Assembly: GCA_023957275.1 (NCBI GenBank)
Contig: JAMLHF010000002.1
Location: 84,888 to 148,887 of the forward strand
Length of the DNA: 64,000 nt
Origin: Lentimicrobium sp.
Lineage (GTDB): Bacteria > Bacteroidota > Bacteroidia > Bacteroidales > Lentimicrobiaceae
Direction: 5' to 3'
In this document: positions 9,584 through 18,915 of the stretch, one piece after another
Position numbering within the stretch: the stretch's first letter is position 1
How the letters are laid out: each line of letters opens with the position of its first letter
The notes under the pieces: generated by a model
Told to the model about the DNA's origin: nothing
Database searches by the model: none
The model's input: only the letters and a program-made list of their open reading frames with translations
Translations under genes and position numbers: made by a program

Positions 9584-9843
9584 GTTTGTAAAGATACGAA
9601 GTCATGATCTTATATAAAGTCCTGATTCCAAATTTTCAAGAAATGATTCATACAGCATGCTTTGGATGGACAGCATGCATAAATTTTTGTAAATGATTGT
9701 ATTCGTGATCATTGTAATTATAATTCAGGAATTTACCTGTACTTGTCCGGTTAACATAAACTTAATATTCATTTAAACGTGGCTTAAAATACTTCCGGTT
9801 TTGAATGGGTTACTTTGCAGCCATAAATCAACCCATAAAAACC

Positions 9844-11277
9844 ATGAAAAAGATTTTGATGTTTGCCCTTGTTGCATCGGTAGCCCTTTTTACTGCCTGC
9901 AAGGATGATGAAGAGACCTTCAACGCTCCGTCAGTAGCTACTCCGGACCCCTCGTCTGCAGAATTCAATGCGGAAGTTGAGCTTACTTTTAATTATACCA
10001 CTGATGCAGGATATAAATCGGCCAGTGTTTCAGCAACCAACGGAACCGCAACCATTAAGACCGGTGGAACAGTTGGTTCGGCATCAGGAACCGTTGTTGT
10101 TACTTTTGTCGCTGGCGATCAGGCTGGTGCCGGGAGTGTGGAACTTTCAATTACAGACAATGCTGATCAGACCTCAAAAGCCACCGCGGTAATCAGCGTG
10201 CTTGAGGAGCAGATCATCTTTAATGTTGATGGCAATATCACCGCCAATACCACCTGGGAAACCGGAAAGGTGTACGTTTTAAAAAGCCGTATATCTGTCG
10301 TTTCCGGAGTTACCCTGACGATTGAGCCTGGTGTTGTAGTAAAAGGCGAAGCCGGAACAGGCGCCAACGCCACCGCCCTGATCATTGCCCGGGGAGCACA
10401 GATCAAGGCTGAAGGTACTGCTGAAAAGCCGATTATCTTTACTTCGATTGCCGACGAAATCATGCCCGGCCAGGTAGCCAGTCCCAACCTTGACCCGACC
10501 CTGAACGGTTTGTGGGGAGGTTTGCTGGTGCTGGGGAACGCCCCCATTTCAGCAAGTGCGGCATCGGTGCAGATTGAAGGAATTCCTCCTTCAGACCAGA
10601 ACGGTTTGTATGGTGGTTCTGATGCGAATGACAACTCTGGTGTTATCAAATTCATCTCTATCCGTCACGGTGGCGCCAATATCGGCGAAGGAAATGAGAT
10701 CAACGGTCTTACCCTGGGTGGGGTAGGAGCTGGTACGATCATTGAAAATGTGGAAATTGTAAGCAATCAGGACGATGGTATAGAATGGTTTGGCGGTACC
10801 GTTAATGTTAAAAACGCGGTTATCTGGAATACCGGTGACGATGCTGTGGATACCGATCAGTCGTGGGGAGGAACACTTGATAATTTTATAGTGATCAATC
10901 CCGGGGATGAATGTTTTGAGCTTGATGGTCCTGAAGGAGCAATGGCGGCCAAACATACCATCAAAAACGGAACCGTTTATGCAATGGACGCCGATGGTTT
11001 GGTTGATAATGACGCCAACTCTTATGTTGACATGATGAACGTTTACTTCCGCGATCTTAAAACAGGGCAGGATTTTGATCAGCTCCCGGTTGATTACGCC
11101 TGCACATTCAGTAGCCTTGAGGCTACAATACCTGATGGAGCAGCTGTCGCTGATTTCTTCAAAGATGGATCAGAAGCTTTTGTAACCGCTGTTGCAGCCG
11201 GTGCCAGCACAGTTGGTGCTGACCTCTCGAAATTCGAAGGATGGTCCTGGGCCCATGTTTCAGGTTCATTAAAATAA
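9844..11277 (+). CDS. Surface lipoprotein with predicted right-handed beta-helix
   Basis: 477-residue lipoprotein from ATG 9844; an in-frame ATG at 9805 would only add residues ahead of the signal peptide. Signal peptide MKKILMFALVASVALFTAC, acylated Cys19 followed by acidic DDEE, a type often displayed on the Bacteroidota surface. Residues about 30-125 look Ig-like, then a segment containing LTIEPGVVVKGEAG and repeated strands (GVIKFISIRHGG, TIIENVEIVSNQDDGIEWFGG, VNVKNAVIWNTGDDAVDTD) typical of a parallel beta-helix. It precedes a TonB-dependent receptor with a terminator-like hairpin between, so it is probably the receptor's lipoprotein partner. No ligand can be inferred. Confidence 0.82.
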   Translation: MKKILMFALVASVALFTACKDDEETFNAPSVATPDPSSAEFNAEVELTFNYTTDAGYKSASVSATNGTATIKTGGTVGSASGTVVVTFVAGDQAGAGSVELSITDNADQTSKATAVISVLEEQIIFNVDGNITANTTWETGKVYVLKSRISVVSGVTLTIEPGVVVKGEAGTGANATALIIARGAQIKAEGTAEKPIIFTSIADEIMPGQVASPNLDPTLNGLWGGLLVLGNAPISASAASVQIEGIPPSDQNGLYGGSDANDNSGVIKFISIRHGGANIGEGNEINGLTLGGVGAGTIIENVEIVSNQDDGIEWFGGTVNVKNAVIWNTGDDAVDTDQSWGGTLDNFIVINPGDECFELDGPEGAMAAKHTIKNGTVYAMDADGLVDNDANSYVDMMNVYFRDLKTGQDFDQLPVDYACTFSSLEATIPDGAAVADFFKDGSEAFVTAVAAGASTVGADLSKFEGWSWAHVSGSLK

Positions 11278-11297
11278 TCAGATTTATTAAATAATTC

Positions 11298-11327
11298 AAA
11301 GCCCGCGGGTTATACCCGGCGGGCTTT
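11298..11327 (+). terminator. GC-rich hairpin between lipoprotein and receptor genes
   Basis: A strong inverted repeat with AAAGCCCGC on the left and GCGGGCTTT on the right, with a further GGGT/ACCC pairing inside. It lies 20 nt after the lipoprotein stop and 36 nt before the receptor ATG. The T-run after the stem is short (TTT), so it could terminate partially or set the ratio of the two products. Confidence 0.65.
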
Positions 11328-11362
11328 ATCAACGCCTGGTGACTAATAACAAACCCAAAATT

Positions 11363-14263
11363 ATGCGTTCTATTAAATTGTTTCTTGTTTTGCTGTTGAC
11401 AACATCGATGGTTGCTGTTCTTCACGCTCAGAATGGTTTTATCCGCGGCAGCGTATTTGATGATGCGACCGGCGAAACATTGCCGGGAGTAACAATATTT
11501 GCGGAGGGAACGACAAATGGCACCCTCACGGATTTTGATGGTAAATTTAACCTTAGCATTGCTCCCGGCACTTACAATCTCAGGATTTCCTTCATATCAT
11601 ATGAAACCATTAATTTGAAAAATATTAAGGTTGAAGCGGGAAAGGTTAGTCTTTTTGAGAACCTCAGGCTGAAGGAAGCCAAAATTGAACTGACAGAAGT
11701 CACCATTACTGCTGAGGCCGTGCGGAATTCGGAAGTTGCGCTTCTGACTATGAAGCAAAAATCGGCAAATCTCATTGACGGAATTTCAGCAGCCAATTTC
11801 AGAAAAATAGGAGACTCCGATGCTGCCTCATCCATGAAAAGGGTAGCCGGTGTTTCAGTTGAAGGCGGTAAATATGTATATGTACGTGGGTTGGGCGACA
11901 GGTATTCCAAAACAATTCTAAACGGGATGGATATTCCGGGAATCGATCCTGACCGGAATACGGTGCAGATGGATTTATTCCCGACCAATATTGTGGATAA
12001 TATTATTGTCCACAAATCCTTCAGTGCCTATCTTCCGGCTGATTTTACCGGTGGTGTGGTTGATATTGAAACCAAAGATTTCCCCGAGTTAAAAACCGGC
12101 AATGTGTCTTTAAATCTCGGTTATAATCCGGAGTTTCATTTCAATAAAGATTATCTTACCTATGAGGGTGGAAAAAATGATTTTCTCGGGTTCGATGACG
12201 GAACCCGCGCCATACCCGCAACTGATAACATTCCGCAATTCTCGGAGGTAGCAGGAAATCCTGATGGGGAAAAAGGGTTGCGGTATAAAGAGATTCTTAA
12301 AGGATTTAACACCGTGATGGGTGCCACCCGCGAAACCAGTCTGATGGATTTCAGCCTGGGGGTTTCTGTTGGCAACCAGATACCGAAAAACAAAGTGACC
12401 TGGGGCTACAACGCATCTCTTTCTTACAAAAACACTACAGAGTATTACAAAAACGCGGAATATGGCCGGTATGGGGTTGATCCGGCAAAACCGGATTTTT
12501 ATGAAATGGAATACCGTGAGTTTCAGAAAGGCGACTATGGAGTCAACAGTGTTATGCTCAGCGCAATGGCTGGTATTGCAATGAAAACCAAATACTCCAA
12601 GTTCAGACTTAATATACTTCACCTTCAGAACGGAGAGAAAAGAGCCGGCATTTTTAATTACAGCAATTCGGATCTTGGAGCAGTTTTTGAAGGTGTTCAG
12701 CATAACCTGGAATATACCCAGCGGTCCATGACAAATGTTTTATTGAATGGTAAGCATATGTTTTCTGATAATAACTGGCAAATTGAATGGAAGCTATCTC
12801 CTTCACTTTCAAAACTGGATGACCCTGACATTCGTTTTACCAGATATGAAATAAAAGAGGAAAAATATATCATCGGAACGGAAGCTGGTTTTCCTGAGCG
12901 TATCTGGCGGGAACTTGATGAAGTCAGTTTAACCGGAAATTTTGACATCAGCAGGAATCTGCTTGTTTTTGGAAGCAAGTCTCAGTTGAGATTCGGTGGT
13001 CTTTTAACACGCAAGGACCGGAGTTTTATAATACGTAACTTTCAGTTGAATGTCAGGAATATACCTTTGACCGGCGATCCGGATGAATTGTTCTTCCCTG
13101 AAAATTTATGGCCATATAATGGGAATGCTTCACGGGGGACTACTTTTGAAACGCCCTTTATTCCGGTTAACCCAAATCAGTTTGATGCAAACAACCTGAA
13201 TACGGCAGGCTATCTTTCATGGGAAGTGTCGCCATTGAAATACCTTAAACTGATTGTGGGAGTAAGAACTGAAATGTATCAGCAGCGGTATACCGGACAG
13301 AATCAATTGGGTGATATTGTGCTTGACAATGAAAAAGTGCTGGACGATCTGGATGTATTTCCGGCTGCCAATGTTATCTTTAGCCTTAACCAAAGCCAGA
13401 ACCTGAGGTTTTCTTACTCTAAAACCATTGCACGCCCTTCTATGAAAGAACTTTCGTTTGCTGAAATTTTTGATGCAATTACCGGCAGGACTTTTATCGG
13501 AGGTTTATTTACTGACGCCAATGATCAGCTGGGCATTACCTATTGGGACGGTAATCTGACAAGCACCCGGATTGATAATCTTGATGTAAGATGGGAAATG
13601 TTCGGGAAGGGCGGTCAGACAATTTCATTCGGAGCTTTTTACAAATATTTTAAAGATCCCATCGAAATTGTACAGTATTTTACGCAGGCAGGTGCTTTCC
13701 AGCCGCGTAACGTCGGTGATGGCCAATTGCTTGGCCTGGAAGCTGAATTCAGGAAAAATCTTGATTTCCTGTTTCCTTCACTTTCCGGAATCAGTCTGAG
13801 CTCTAATTTTACTTATAGTTTTTCCCGGATCAGGCTCAGTTCCACCGAGTATGAATCGAGGCTTGCCAACGCTAGAACTGGCGAAACAATAGATGAATAC
13901 CGCAGCATGGCTGGACAAGCGCCCTTCATTATCAATGCCGGATTAGCTTACGATGGCTCCGGCAAAGGGATCTTCAACGGGCTTGAGGCTGGTTTATATT
14001 ACAATGTCCAGGGCCCCACCCTCGAAGTGGTGGGGATTGCCGACCGGCCGGACGTATATTCCAGGTCGTTCAACAGCCTGAACCTGAACATCAACAAAAC
14101 CTTCGGCGAAAGCAAAAAACTGCAGCTGGGGCTCAAAATTGAAAATATCCTGGGTGATGTTAAGGAATCTGTATTTCAGTCGTTTGAGGCTGCAGACCAG
14201 TTCTATACCTACCTCAATCAGGGACGCACGTTCCAGCTCAGGCTTGGATACAGGTTCTTTTAA
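11363..14263 (+). CDS. TonB-dependent outer-membrane receptor (SusC-like N-terminus)
   Basis: 966-residue receptor from ATG 11363 (MRSIKLFLVLLLTTSMVAVLHAQ signal peptide); the GTG eight codons upstream is rejected. Residues about 25-105 form a carboxypeptidase-regulatory-like domain (GSVFDDATGETLPGVTI, TDFDGKFNLS). The plug domain follows, with the marker VRGLGDRYSKTILNG, then the 22-strand barrel ending in the aromatic LRLGYRFF. It imports a ligand too large for porins using TonB energy. The preceding surface lipoprotein gene is likely its partner. No SusD homologue was seen, so this is not a standard SusCD glycan pair. Confidence 0.93.
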   Translation: MRSIKLFLVLLLTTSMVAVLHAQNGFIRGSVFDDATGETLPGVTIFAEGTTNGTLTDFDGKFNLSIAPGTYNLRISFISYETINLKNIKVEAGKVSLFENLRLKEAKIELTEVTITAEAVRNSEVALLTMKQKSANLIDGISAANFRKIGDSDAASSMKRVAGVSVEGGKYVYVRGLGDRYSKTILNGMDIPGIDPDRNTVQMDLFPTNIVDNIIVHKSFSAYLPADFTGGVVDIETKDFPELKTGNVSLNLGYNPEFHFNKDYLTYEGGKNDFLGFDDGTRAIPATDNIPQFSEVAGNPDGEKGLRYKEILKGFNTVMGATRETSLMDFSLGVSVGNQIPKNKVTWGYNASLSYKNTTEYYKNAEYGRYGVDPAKPDFYEMEYREFQKGDYGVNSVMLSAMAGIAMKTKYSKFRLNILHLQNGEKRAGIFNYSNSDLGAVFEGVQHNLEYTQRSMTNVLLNGKHMFSDNNWQIEWKLSPSLSKLDDPDIRFTRYEIKEEKYIIGTEAGFPERIWRELDEVSLTGNFDISRNLLVFGSKSQLRFGGLLTRKDRSFIIRNFQLNVRNIPLTGDPDELFFPENLWPYNGNASRGTTFETPFIPVNPNQFDANNLNTAGYLSWEVSPLKYLKLIVGVRTEMYQQRYTGQNQLGDIVLDNEKVLDDLDVFPAANVIFSLNQSQNLRFSYSKTIARPSMKELSFAEIFDAITGRTFIGGLFTDANDQLGITYWDGNLTSTRIDNLDVRWEMFGKGGQTISFGAFYKYFKDPIEIVQYFTQAGAFQPRNVGDGQLLGLEAEFRKNLDFLFPSLSGISLSSNFTYSFSRIRLSSTEYESRLANARTGETIDEYRSMAGQAPFIINAGLAYDGSGKGIFNGLEAGLYYNVQGPTLEVVGIADRPDVYSRSFNSLNLNINKTFGESKKLQLGLKIENILGDVKESVFQSFEAADQFYTYLNQGRTFQLRLGYRFF

Positions 14264-14354
14264 TTCAACAAAATTAAAAACTGAACCGCCAGGCCGGAAA
14301 TCCTGAAAATTCAGTATATTTATTAACCGGTAATTTTCAATACGACCTTAAACG

Positions 14355-14816
14355 ATGAAACAATCAATCATAACCGCCATATTGCTGCTGATCGCCGGAT
14401 TTGCGTTGGCGCAGGGGCTTGAATACAAGGATGGCTTGTATTACAAAAAGGGGATGCTCTATACGGGGATGCATACCGAGCATTTCGAAAACGGCAACGT
14501 CTCCGTTGAACTTTCGGTTAAAAACGGACTCGAAGACGGAACCGTGAATTACTACTTTGAGAATGGGCTCATAAAGGAGCAGCGTGAGTACCTCGAAGGA
14601 AAGAAGAACGGCACCTGGCAAACCTGGAACGAAAACGGGGTTAAAGTTGCCGAAGCGTCCTACAAGTCAGATGTTAAGCACGGACCATGGAATATCTGGA
14701 GCGCGGACGGTATAAAACTTTATGAAATGCATTATACCGAAGGCGTAAAAACCGGAATCTGGAAGCAATGGGATGAAGAGGGTAAGCTGATTATGGAGCG
14801 TGATTTCGGCAATTAG
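14355..14816 (+). CDS. Exported YwqK/MORN-repeat-like protein
   Basis: 153 residues with a signal peptide (MKQSIITAILLLIAGFALAQ) followed by tandem repeats of the MORN/YwqK type: YENGLIKEQREYLEGKKNG, WNENGVKVAEASYKSDVKHG, WSADGIKLYEMHYTEGVKTG and a final WDEEGK unit. Related proteins are often annotated as YwqK-family antitoxins, but the signal peptide makes a cytoplasmic antitoxin role unlikely here and no toxin gene is adjacent. It lies 91 bp after the TonB receptor on the same strand and has its own terminator downstream. Confidence 0.8.
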   Translation: MKQSIITAILLLIAGFALAQGLEYKDGLYYKKGMLYTGMHTEHFENGNVSVELSVKNGLEDGTVNYYFENGLIKEQREYLEGKKNGTWQTWNENGVKVAEASYKSDVKHGPWNIWSADGIKLYEMHYTEGVKTGIWKQWDEEGKLIMERDFGN

Positions 14817-14837
14817 GCTTATCATAACTTTCAAGAG

Positions 14838-14868
14838 AAGGACAGAGCGGGCGTTTCTGTCCTTTTTT
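14838..14868 (+). terminator. Rho-independent terminator
   Basis: Stem AAGGACAG / CTGTCCTT (14838-14845 and 14857-14864) followed by a TTTT run to 14868. It closes the lipoprotein-receptor-YwqK transcription unit. Confidence 0.8.
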
Positions 14869-15454
14869 GGTTTCAGTCGATCGCGGATTAAGTATCTGAC
14901 AATGCAAAAATGATCAGTTGCCTGTAATCAGCGCAATGCTGGTTGGGCTGATTACAGACACCAAACCGGGGTTGCCCGCATAAAATCAATAGCCCGGTCC
15001 AAAAGGGATTCCTATTGATTAATCCGGGTTTAACCGGCTTGCAGTTGACAGTTGCGGGACTCTCTTGTTTCTTTTCACAACTATGTAGTTATTGACCTCT
15101 TTCGGACGAGGAGGTACGCGCCAACAGGGTGCGGTGCAGACGCTCTTCGAAAATCAGATATACAAGACAGTCCCCGGAACACGTGGAGTGCTTCCAGTGC
15201 AAAGCTCTGCGGAATTCATTAAACGAACGCTGAAAATCCCGGCATCCGGAAGTAATGGAACGACGATGGTACGCTTGTGATAACGGGTGATTCTTAAAGA
15301 TGGCTTTATCGTAAAATTATATTATCCCGGTCAGAGAACTTCTGCCTTTATTTTATAATTTTATTAACTGCACCTGCCAGGCGCGGCCCATCTAAAGAGG
15401 GTTGTCTTGCTTTATTCTGTCTGAATGATTTATCTTATTTAAATTCATGAGTTT
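14869..15454. other. Intergenic region without a convincing gene
   Basis: About 590 bp before the deiminase gene. It holds one copy of the 35-bp direct repeat (14966-15000). A 62-codon open frame at 15092-15280 has no recognisable features and is not called. Confidence 0.5.
14966..15000 (+). repeat. 35-bp direct repeat, left copy
   Basis: Matches 17244-17278 at 33 of 35 positions. The homology is weaker but visible further upstream (shared CAGCGCAAT about 35 nt before each copy). The pair brackets the deiminase gene. Confidence 0.7.
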
Positions 15455-17116
15455 ATGATCAAAACCCTGCGAACTATTTCAATATTGATTCTGTTGGTTT
15501 TAATCAGTTCTGAAGGCTTCCCGCAGCGCCGTATGGTGGCCGAGTGGGAACCGGCTTTTGGCACCCTTATTCGCTGGCCGCTTGGTATACCGGGCGATCT
15601 TGTTGTTGAACTTGCCCGCCATGATACGGTTTATGTGCTGGTTGAAAATTCAGCTCAGCAGTCGCAGGCTTCCTATACTTTCTCTTCTTATGGTGTGAAT
15701 CTGAATCATTGCCGTTTCATTATTGCCAATACCTGGTCGCACTGGACGCGTGACTGGGGGCCGCATTATGTATTTAACGAAAACGGGCAGGCCGGAATAG
15801 CCGATCCCATGTTCGACGGTTATCCCTGGGTGCCGGGGTGCAATGCAAATACTGCTTCGTATTCAATTCGCGAACCGCGGGGTTATGAAGAAGATGATGC
15901 TGTTAATATTACGCTGGCTGAAGAATTAGGATTGCCACTAATCAGTTTCACGGCATATCTCACAGGTGGAAACATCATGACCGATGGTCAGGGGAGGGCC
16001 TTTTCCACCCGGCAGATGCTGGATGAAAGTGCACAGTTTTGCAACGAAGTATGTTTCATGAACATAGCGGAAGAGTTATTGGGGATACAACAGTATTTTA
16101 TTACTGAAAATCCTGAAGTATATGGAATACAGCATATTGATTGTTATGCCAAGTTCCTGGATGAGGAGCGTATTCTTGTGAAAGACCTTCCCCAGGGCCA
16201 TCCTGAATATGAGTGCGTCAGGCAACTGGCTGAATATCTTTCAGGCCAGAACAGTTGCTACGGAAGACCCTATGAAATTCACCGCATTTATTGCCCGGTC
16301 ATAACCGGAGATGAAGTTCCTGCATACACCAATTCATTGATACTAAACAAAAAAGTGCTTGTTCCTTTATTCGGCATACCGCAGGATGAGCAGGCATTGC
16401 AGACCTATCGTGACCTGATGCCGGGATATGAAGTCATTGGTTTTACCGGCAGCTGGTATTATTACGATGCCCTGCACTGCCGTACTATGGGTATATTTGA
16501 CCCGCAAATGCTTGTAATGCGGCACAAGCAGCCCCATATGACCGCAGCAGGTTTTCCGGCAAATATGATACTAAAAGTTGACGACCGCAGCGAAACCGGA
16601 TTGCTTCCTGAAAGTCTGAATCTTTACTGGAGGGAGCAGGGAAACATTCAGTGGAATGTTTTGCCGCTTCAGCCCATGACAGGACCCGATAGTCTGTATG
16701 CCCAATTACCGGCTTTTGCTGACGGCAAAGTAATTCAGTATTACTTTACCGCTGCTGATTTATCGGGCAGAGCGGAAAAGTTGCCGCGTACCGCTCCCGG
16801 AGGCTATTATTCCGTTGAGTATTCTGATCTGCTTGTCCCTGTCTCAAATAAGGAAAATGTCACCCGATTATCGGTTTTCCCGATGCCATTCAATACGTGT
16901 ATAACAGTTCGGTTTACCTCCCTTGTAAATGGAGAAGTGAACGCCAGGTTGTATGATGTTACAGGCCGGCTTGTTAGTGAAATAAGAAAGCAGGGAATCG
17001 CTTCAGAGGTAACTGAATTTAATTTTTTTACAGGTAATCTGGACAGCGGTTTTTATCTGTTGGGCGTTTACTCCGGCGATGCTGCGGTCTCAGTAAAGAT
17101 CTTAAAGGATGAATAA
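15455..17116 (+). CDS. Peptidylarginine deiminase-like enzyme with T9SS sorting domain
   Basis: 553-residue exported guanidino-group-modifying enzyme of the Porphyromonas-type peptidylarginine deiminase / agmatine deiminase family. Such enzymes convert arginine (or agmatine) side-chain guanidine to ureido with release of ammonia. Signal peptide about 1-24, then HWTRDWGP (Asp100), the LTGGNIMTDGQGRAF block, His227-x-Asp229 (IQHIDCYAKF), Asn293 (YTNSLILNKK) and catalytic Cys342 (ALHCRTMG). After an Ig-like stretch comes a C-terminal T9SS sorting domain (VFPMPFNTCITV... to VSVKILKDE). The architecture and length closely resemble P. gingivalis PPAD, but substrate (protein arginine, peptide or agmatine) cannot be decided from sequence. 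Confidence 0.88.
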   Translation: MIKTLRTISILILLVLISSEGFPQRRMVAEWEPAFGTLIRWPLGIPGDLVVELARHDTVYVLVENSAQQSQASYTFSSYGVNLNHCRFIIANTWSHWTRDWGPHYVFNENGQAGIADPMFDGYPWVPGCNANTASYSIREPRGYEEDDAVNITLAEELGLPLISFTAYLTGGNIMTDGQGRAFSTRQMLDESAQFCNEVCFMNIAEELLGIQQYFITENPEVYGIQHIDCYAKFLDEERILVKDLPQGHPEYECVRQLAEYLSGQNSCYGRPYEIHRIYCPVITGDEVPAYTNSLILNKKVLVPLFGIPQDEQALQTYRDLMPGYEVIGFTGSWYYYDALHCRTMGIFDPQMLVMRHKQPHMTAAGFPANMILKVDDRSETGLLPESLNLYWREQGNIQWNVLPLQPMTGPDSLYAQLPAFADGKVIQYYFTAADLSGRAEKLPRTAPGGYYSVEYSDLLVPVSNKENVTRLSVFPMPFNTCITVRFTSLVNGEVNARLYDVTGRLVSEIRKQGIASEVTEFNFFTGNLDSGFYLLGVYSGDAAVSVKILKDE

Positions 17117-17243
17117 ATTGCTGATCTTATGAATTTAACATTCTGAGTTTTAGTTCAGGTATAGTGGCACAGACGCGGACTTCCACGCCAACAGGAGATG
17201 CCCGTACTCAGCGCAATCAGCATTTTGCTGAACAAAAACCAGA

Positions 17244-17278
17244 CCGGGGTTACCCGCATAAAATCAATAGCCCAGTCC
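17244..17278 (+). repeat. 35-bp direct repeat, right copy
   Basis: Right-hand copy of the repeat at 14966-15000 (two mismatches), located 128 bp after the deiminase stop. Confidence 0.7.
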
Positions 17279-17308
17279 TGTTGGATTTTCTATAGAGTTT
17301 TCCGGGAT

Positions 17309-17342
17309 AAAAAAACAGCCCGGCGGAGTCCACCGGGCTGTT
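17309..17342 (-). terminator. Rho-independent terminator for the minus-strand gene at 17363
   Basis: On the minus strand, stem AACAGCCCGG / CCGGGCTGTT with a 9-nt loop is followed by a run of seven T (plus-strand A at 17309-17315). It is 20 nt beyond the stop of the small carboxypeptidase-regulatory protein. Confidence 0.85.
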
Positions 17343-17362
17343 CAGAAGATATATGGGAAAAA

Positions 17363-17716
17363 TCAGCGGTTATTGTCAAGTTTGATGTCGATTTCTTCCT
17401 GCTCATTGGCTTGCAGTTCAAGGTTCTCAACCAGGCTGCTTTTGTATGAGATCATCGACAACACCAGGTTATATTTTCCGGGCTCCAGTCCTTCGATGTT
17501 GAAATTTCCGTCAAAATCGGTGTATACCTTAGTATCGGTTCCTTCAACAAGGATCGCGACCCCTGCAAGTGTTTCACCTGACTGCAGGTCGACCACTTTT
17601 CCGCTGATGGAAGCCGTGGCGGCCGGAAGTTTTGTCGGGTGCAGGCCTGCAAATGCGGAAACAGACACCAGGGTGAGGGCGATGATTACTGTGAGTATGC
17701 TGATGGATTTTTTCAT
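17363..17716 (-). CDS. Exported stand-alone carboxypeptidase-regulatory-like domain protein
   Basis: 117 residues: signal peptide (MKKSISILTVIIALTLVSVSAFA) and a single beta-sandwich domain of the kind found at the N-terminus of TonB receptors, with ISGKVVDLQSGETLAGVAI and TDFDGNFNIEGLEPGKYNL. No plug, barrel or enzyme domain follows, and the gene has its own promoter box and terminator, so it is a complete single-domain protein. Its role is unknown; it may bind or scaffold at the cell envelope. Confidence 0.85.
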   Translation of the reverse strand: MKKSISILTVIIALTLVSVSAFAGLHPTKLPAATASISGKVVDLQSGETLAGVAILVEGTDTKVYTDFDGNFNIEGLEPGKYNLVLSMISYKSSLVENLELQANEQEEIDIKLDNNR

Positions 17717-17736
17717 GGCTTTTGTTTTTAATGATG

Positions 17737-17744
17737 CAAAAATA
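17737..17744 (-). promoter_or_regulatory. Probable -7 box (TATTTTTG)
   Basis: TATTTTTG on the minus strand fits TAnnTTTG and lies 20 nt upstream of the ATG at 17716. No TTG at the usual -33 distance was found. Confidence 0.45.
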
Positions 17745-17808
17745 ATCCGGCACCATTAAGCCAGTTTAAAGCCAATATTAAATGAATGTTAAGTTTTAAC
17801 CGCCTTGC

Positions 17809-18900
17809 TTATTTCAGTCGTGCAACAACGGGATGAAGCGGATTCAGCAGCGGCTGAAGCTGCCGGTAGGGCAGAAAGATATGGATTGCTCCGGTTTCAG
17901 GGCCTGCAATTTCATAGATATTATAATGACAGAGGATGCCGTACGCGGTTAAGGCGAAATGCTGCGGCGCAGGGATTTCATTGCTGAAGTAACCGTAACC
18001 GGTAAGGTCGGCGGTGGGATCGATGCCTGTTTTGCTGCATACTGCGTTACGCAGAAGTGCGGCAAGGGATGCGGAGGCTTCCGGCATGAAAATATCCGTG
18101 AATGACACCTTTTTGCCTTCCAGGGCGTCAAAAACAAGGAAGCGTCCCATCTCCAGCCCGCTGTCACCACCGGTGTAGGCATAATCACGCAGATAAAGGC
18201 TGATAATGTTATTCCCGTTGTAAACGACCGTCAGCAGCCGTGATTTCTCCCAGTTCAGAAAACGGTAATTGTCTTCAATGTCAATTCCGGCGTTGCTGGT
18301 CTGGTATTGACTGAAGAACGCGGATTCATTGTTCTTCAGCATGGCAACCGGCTCACCGGCCGGTTCACTTCTGAAGAGTTCCCTGAAAACCAGTCCGGTT
18401 AATTGGTCGCGGAGGATGCCGTATTTGTTGCCGGGAAGACTTAAAAATGTCGATTCATAAGAGGCCAGGGGTGAACCTGGCTGAGCGGTCAGCGGCTGTA
18501 TGGATGCCACGGCAATGACATCAAAAGGCCCGGACCCTTCCGGCAACTGAGGCGACATTTCGAAGGGACTTTCCTCATCATCATGATGCCATTTTCCAAA
18601 GAGAACTTCGCTTTCGCTGAGGCTTCCGCTGATAACAATTTTATCGGAAGTTTTATCGCGCAACTCAAGCAGGCCTTCCGGCGAAATCACACCATGCAGA
18701 AATACAGGCGCTCCGGCAGAAAAATGATTTTGAACAGTTCCGGTAATCTTTGAACCGAAAATGACAAAATCGGCGGTAACCGCTTCCTCGTTGTCGATGT
18801 TCCCTTTCAGATGAAGGTAACGGTCCTGGGCCTTTGCGGTAATAAAGCAGGCCATCAGCAGAATGGCCGGCAGGAAATATTTCGGAAATGTGCTTCTCAT
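17809..18900 (-). CDS. Exported RsiV/DUF3298-like protein
   Basis: 363 residues with a signal peptide ending at TAKAQ (about 24). The second half resembles the DUF3298/RsiV-like domain: YTGGDSGLEMGRFLVFDALEGKKVSFTDIF matches the family block usually reading YxGGAHG...L.DLF, and the C-terminus carries FALTAYGILCHYNIYEIA and FLPYRQLQPLL. RsiV-like proteins are lysozyme-binding anti-sigma factors or related envelope proteins, but no transmembrane anchor or sigma factor is seen here. The gene follows yggS with a 15-bp gap and is probably co-transcribed. Confidence 0.68.
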   Translation of the reverse strand: MRSTFPKYFLPAILLMACFITAKAQDRYLHLKGNIDNEEAVTADFVIFGSKITGTVQNHFSAGAPVFLHGVISPEGLLELRDKTSDKIVISGSLSESEVLFGKWHHDDEESPFEMSPQLPEGSGPFDVIAVASIQPLTAQPGSPLASYESTFLSLPGNKYGILRDQLTGLVFRELFRSEPAGEPVAMLKNNESAFFSQYQTSNAGIDIEDNYRFLNWEKSRLLTVVYNGNNIISLYLRDYAYTGGDSGLEMGRFLVFDALEGKKVSFTDIFMPEASASLAALLRNAVCSKTGIDPTADLTGYGYFSNEIPAPQHFALTAYGILCHYNIYEIAGPETGAIHIFLPYRQLQPLLNPLHPVVARLK

Positions 18901-18915
18901 GGTGCAAGGTTGTAT

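Noticed and set aside
9818-9825. TTACTTTG as -7 box for the surface lipoprotein
   Set aside because: One mismatch to TAnnTTTG and no TTG at the usual distance.
14355-14816. YwqK-type antitoxin of a toxin-antitoxin pair
   Set aside because: It has a signal peptide and there is no toxin-like gene next to it.
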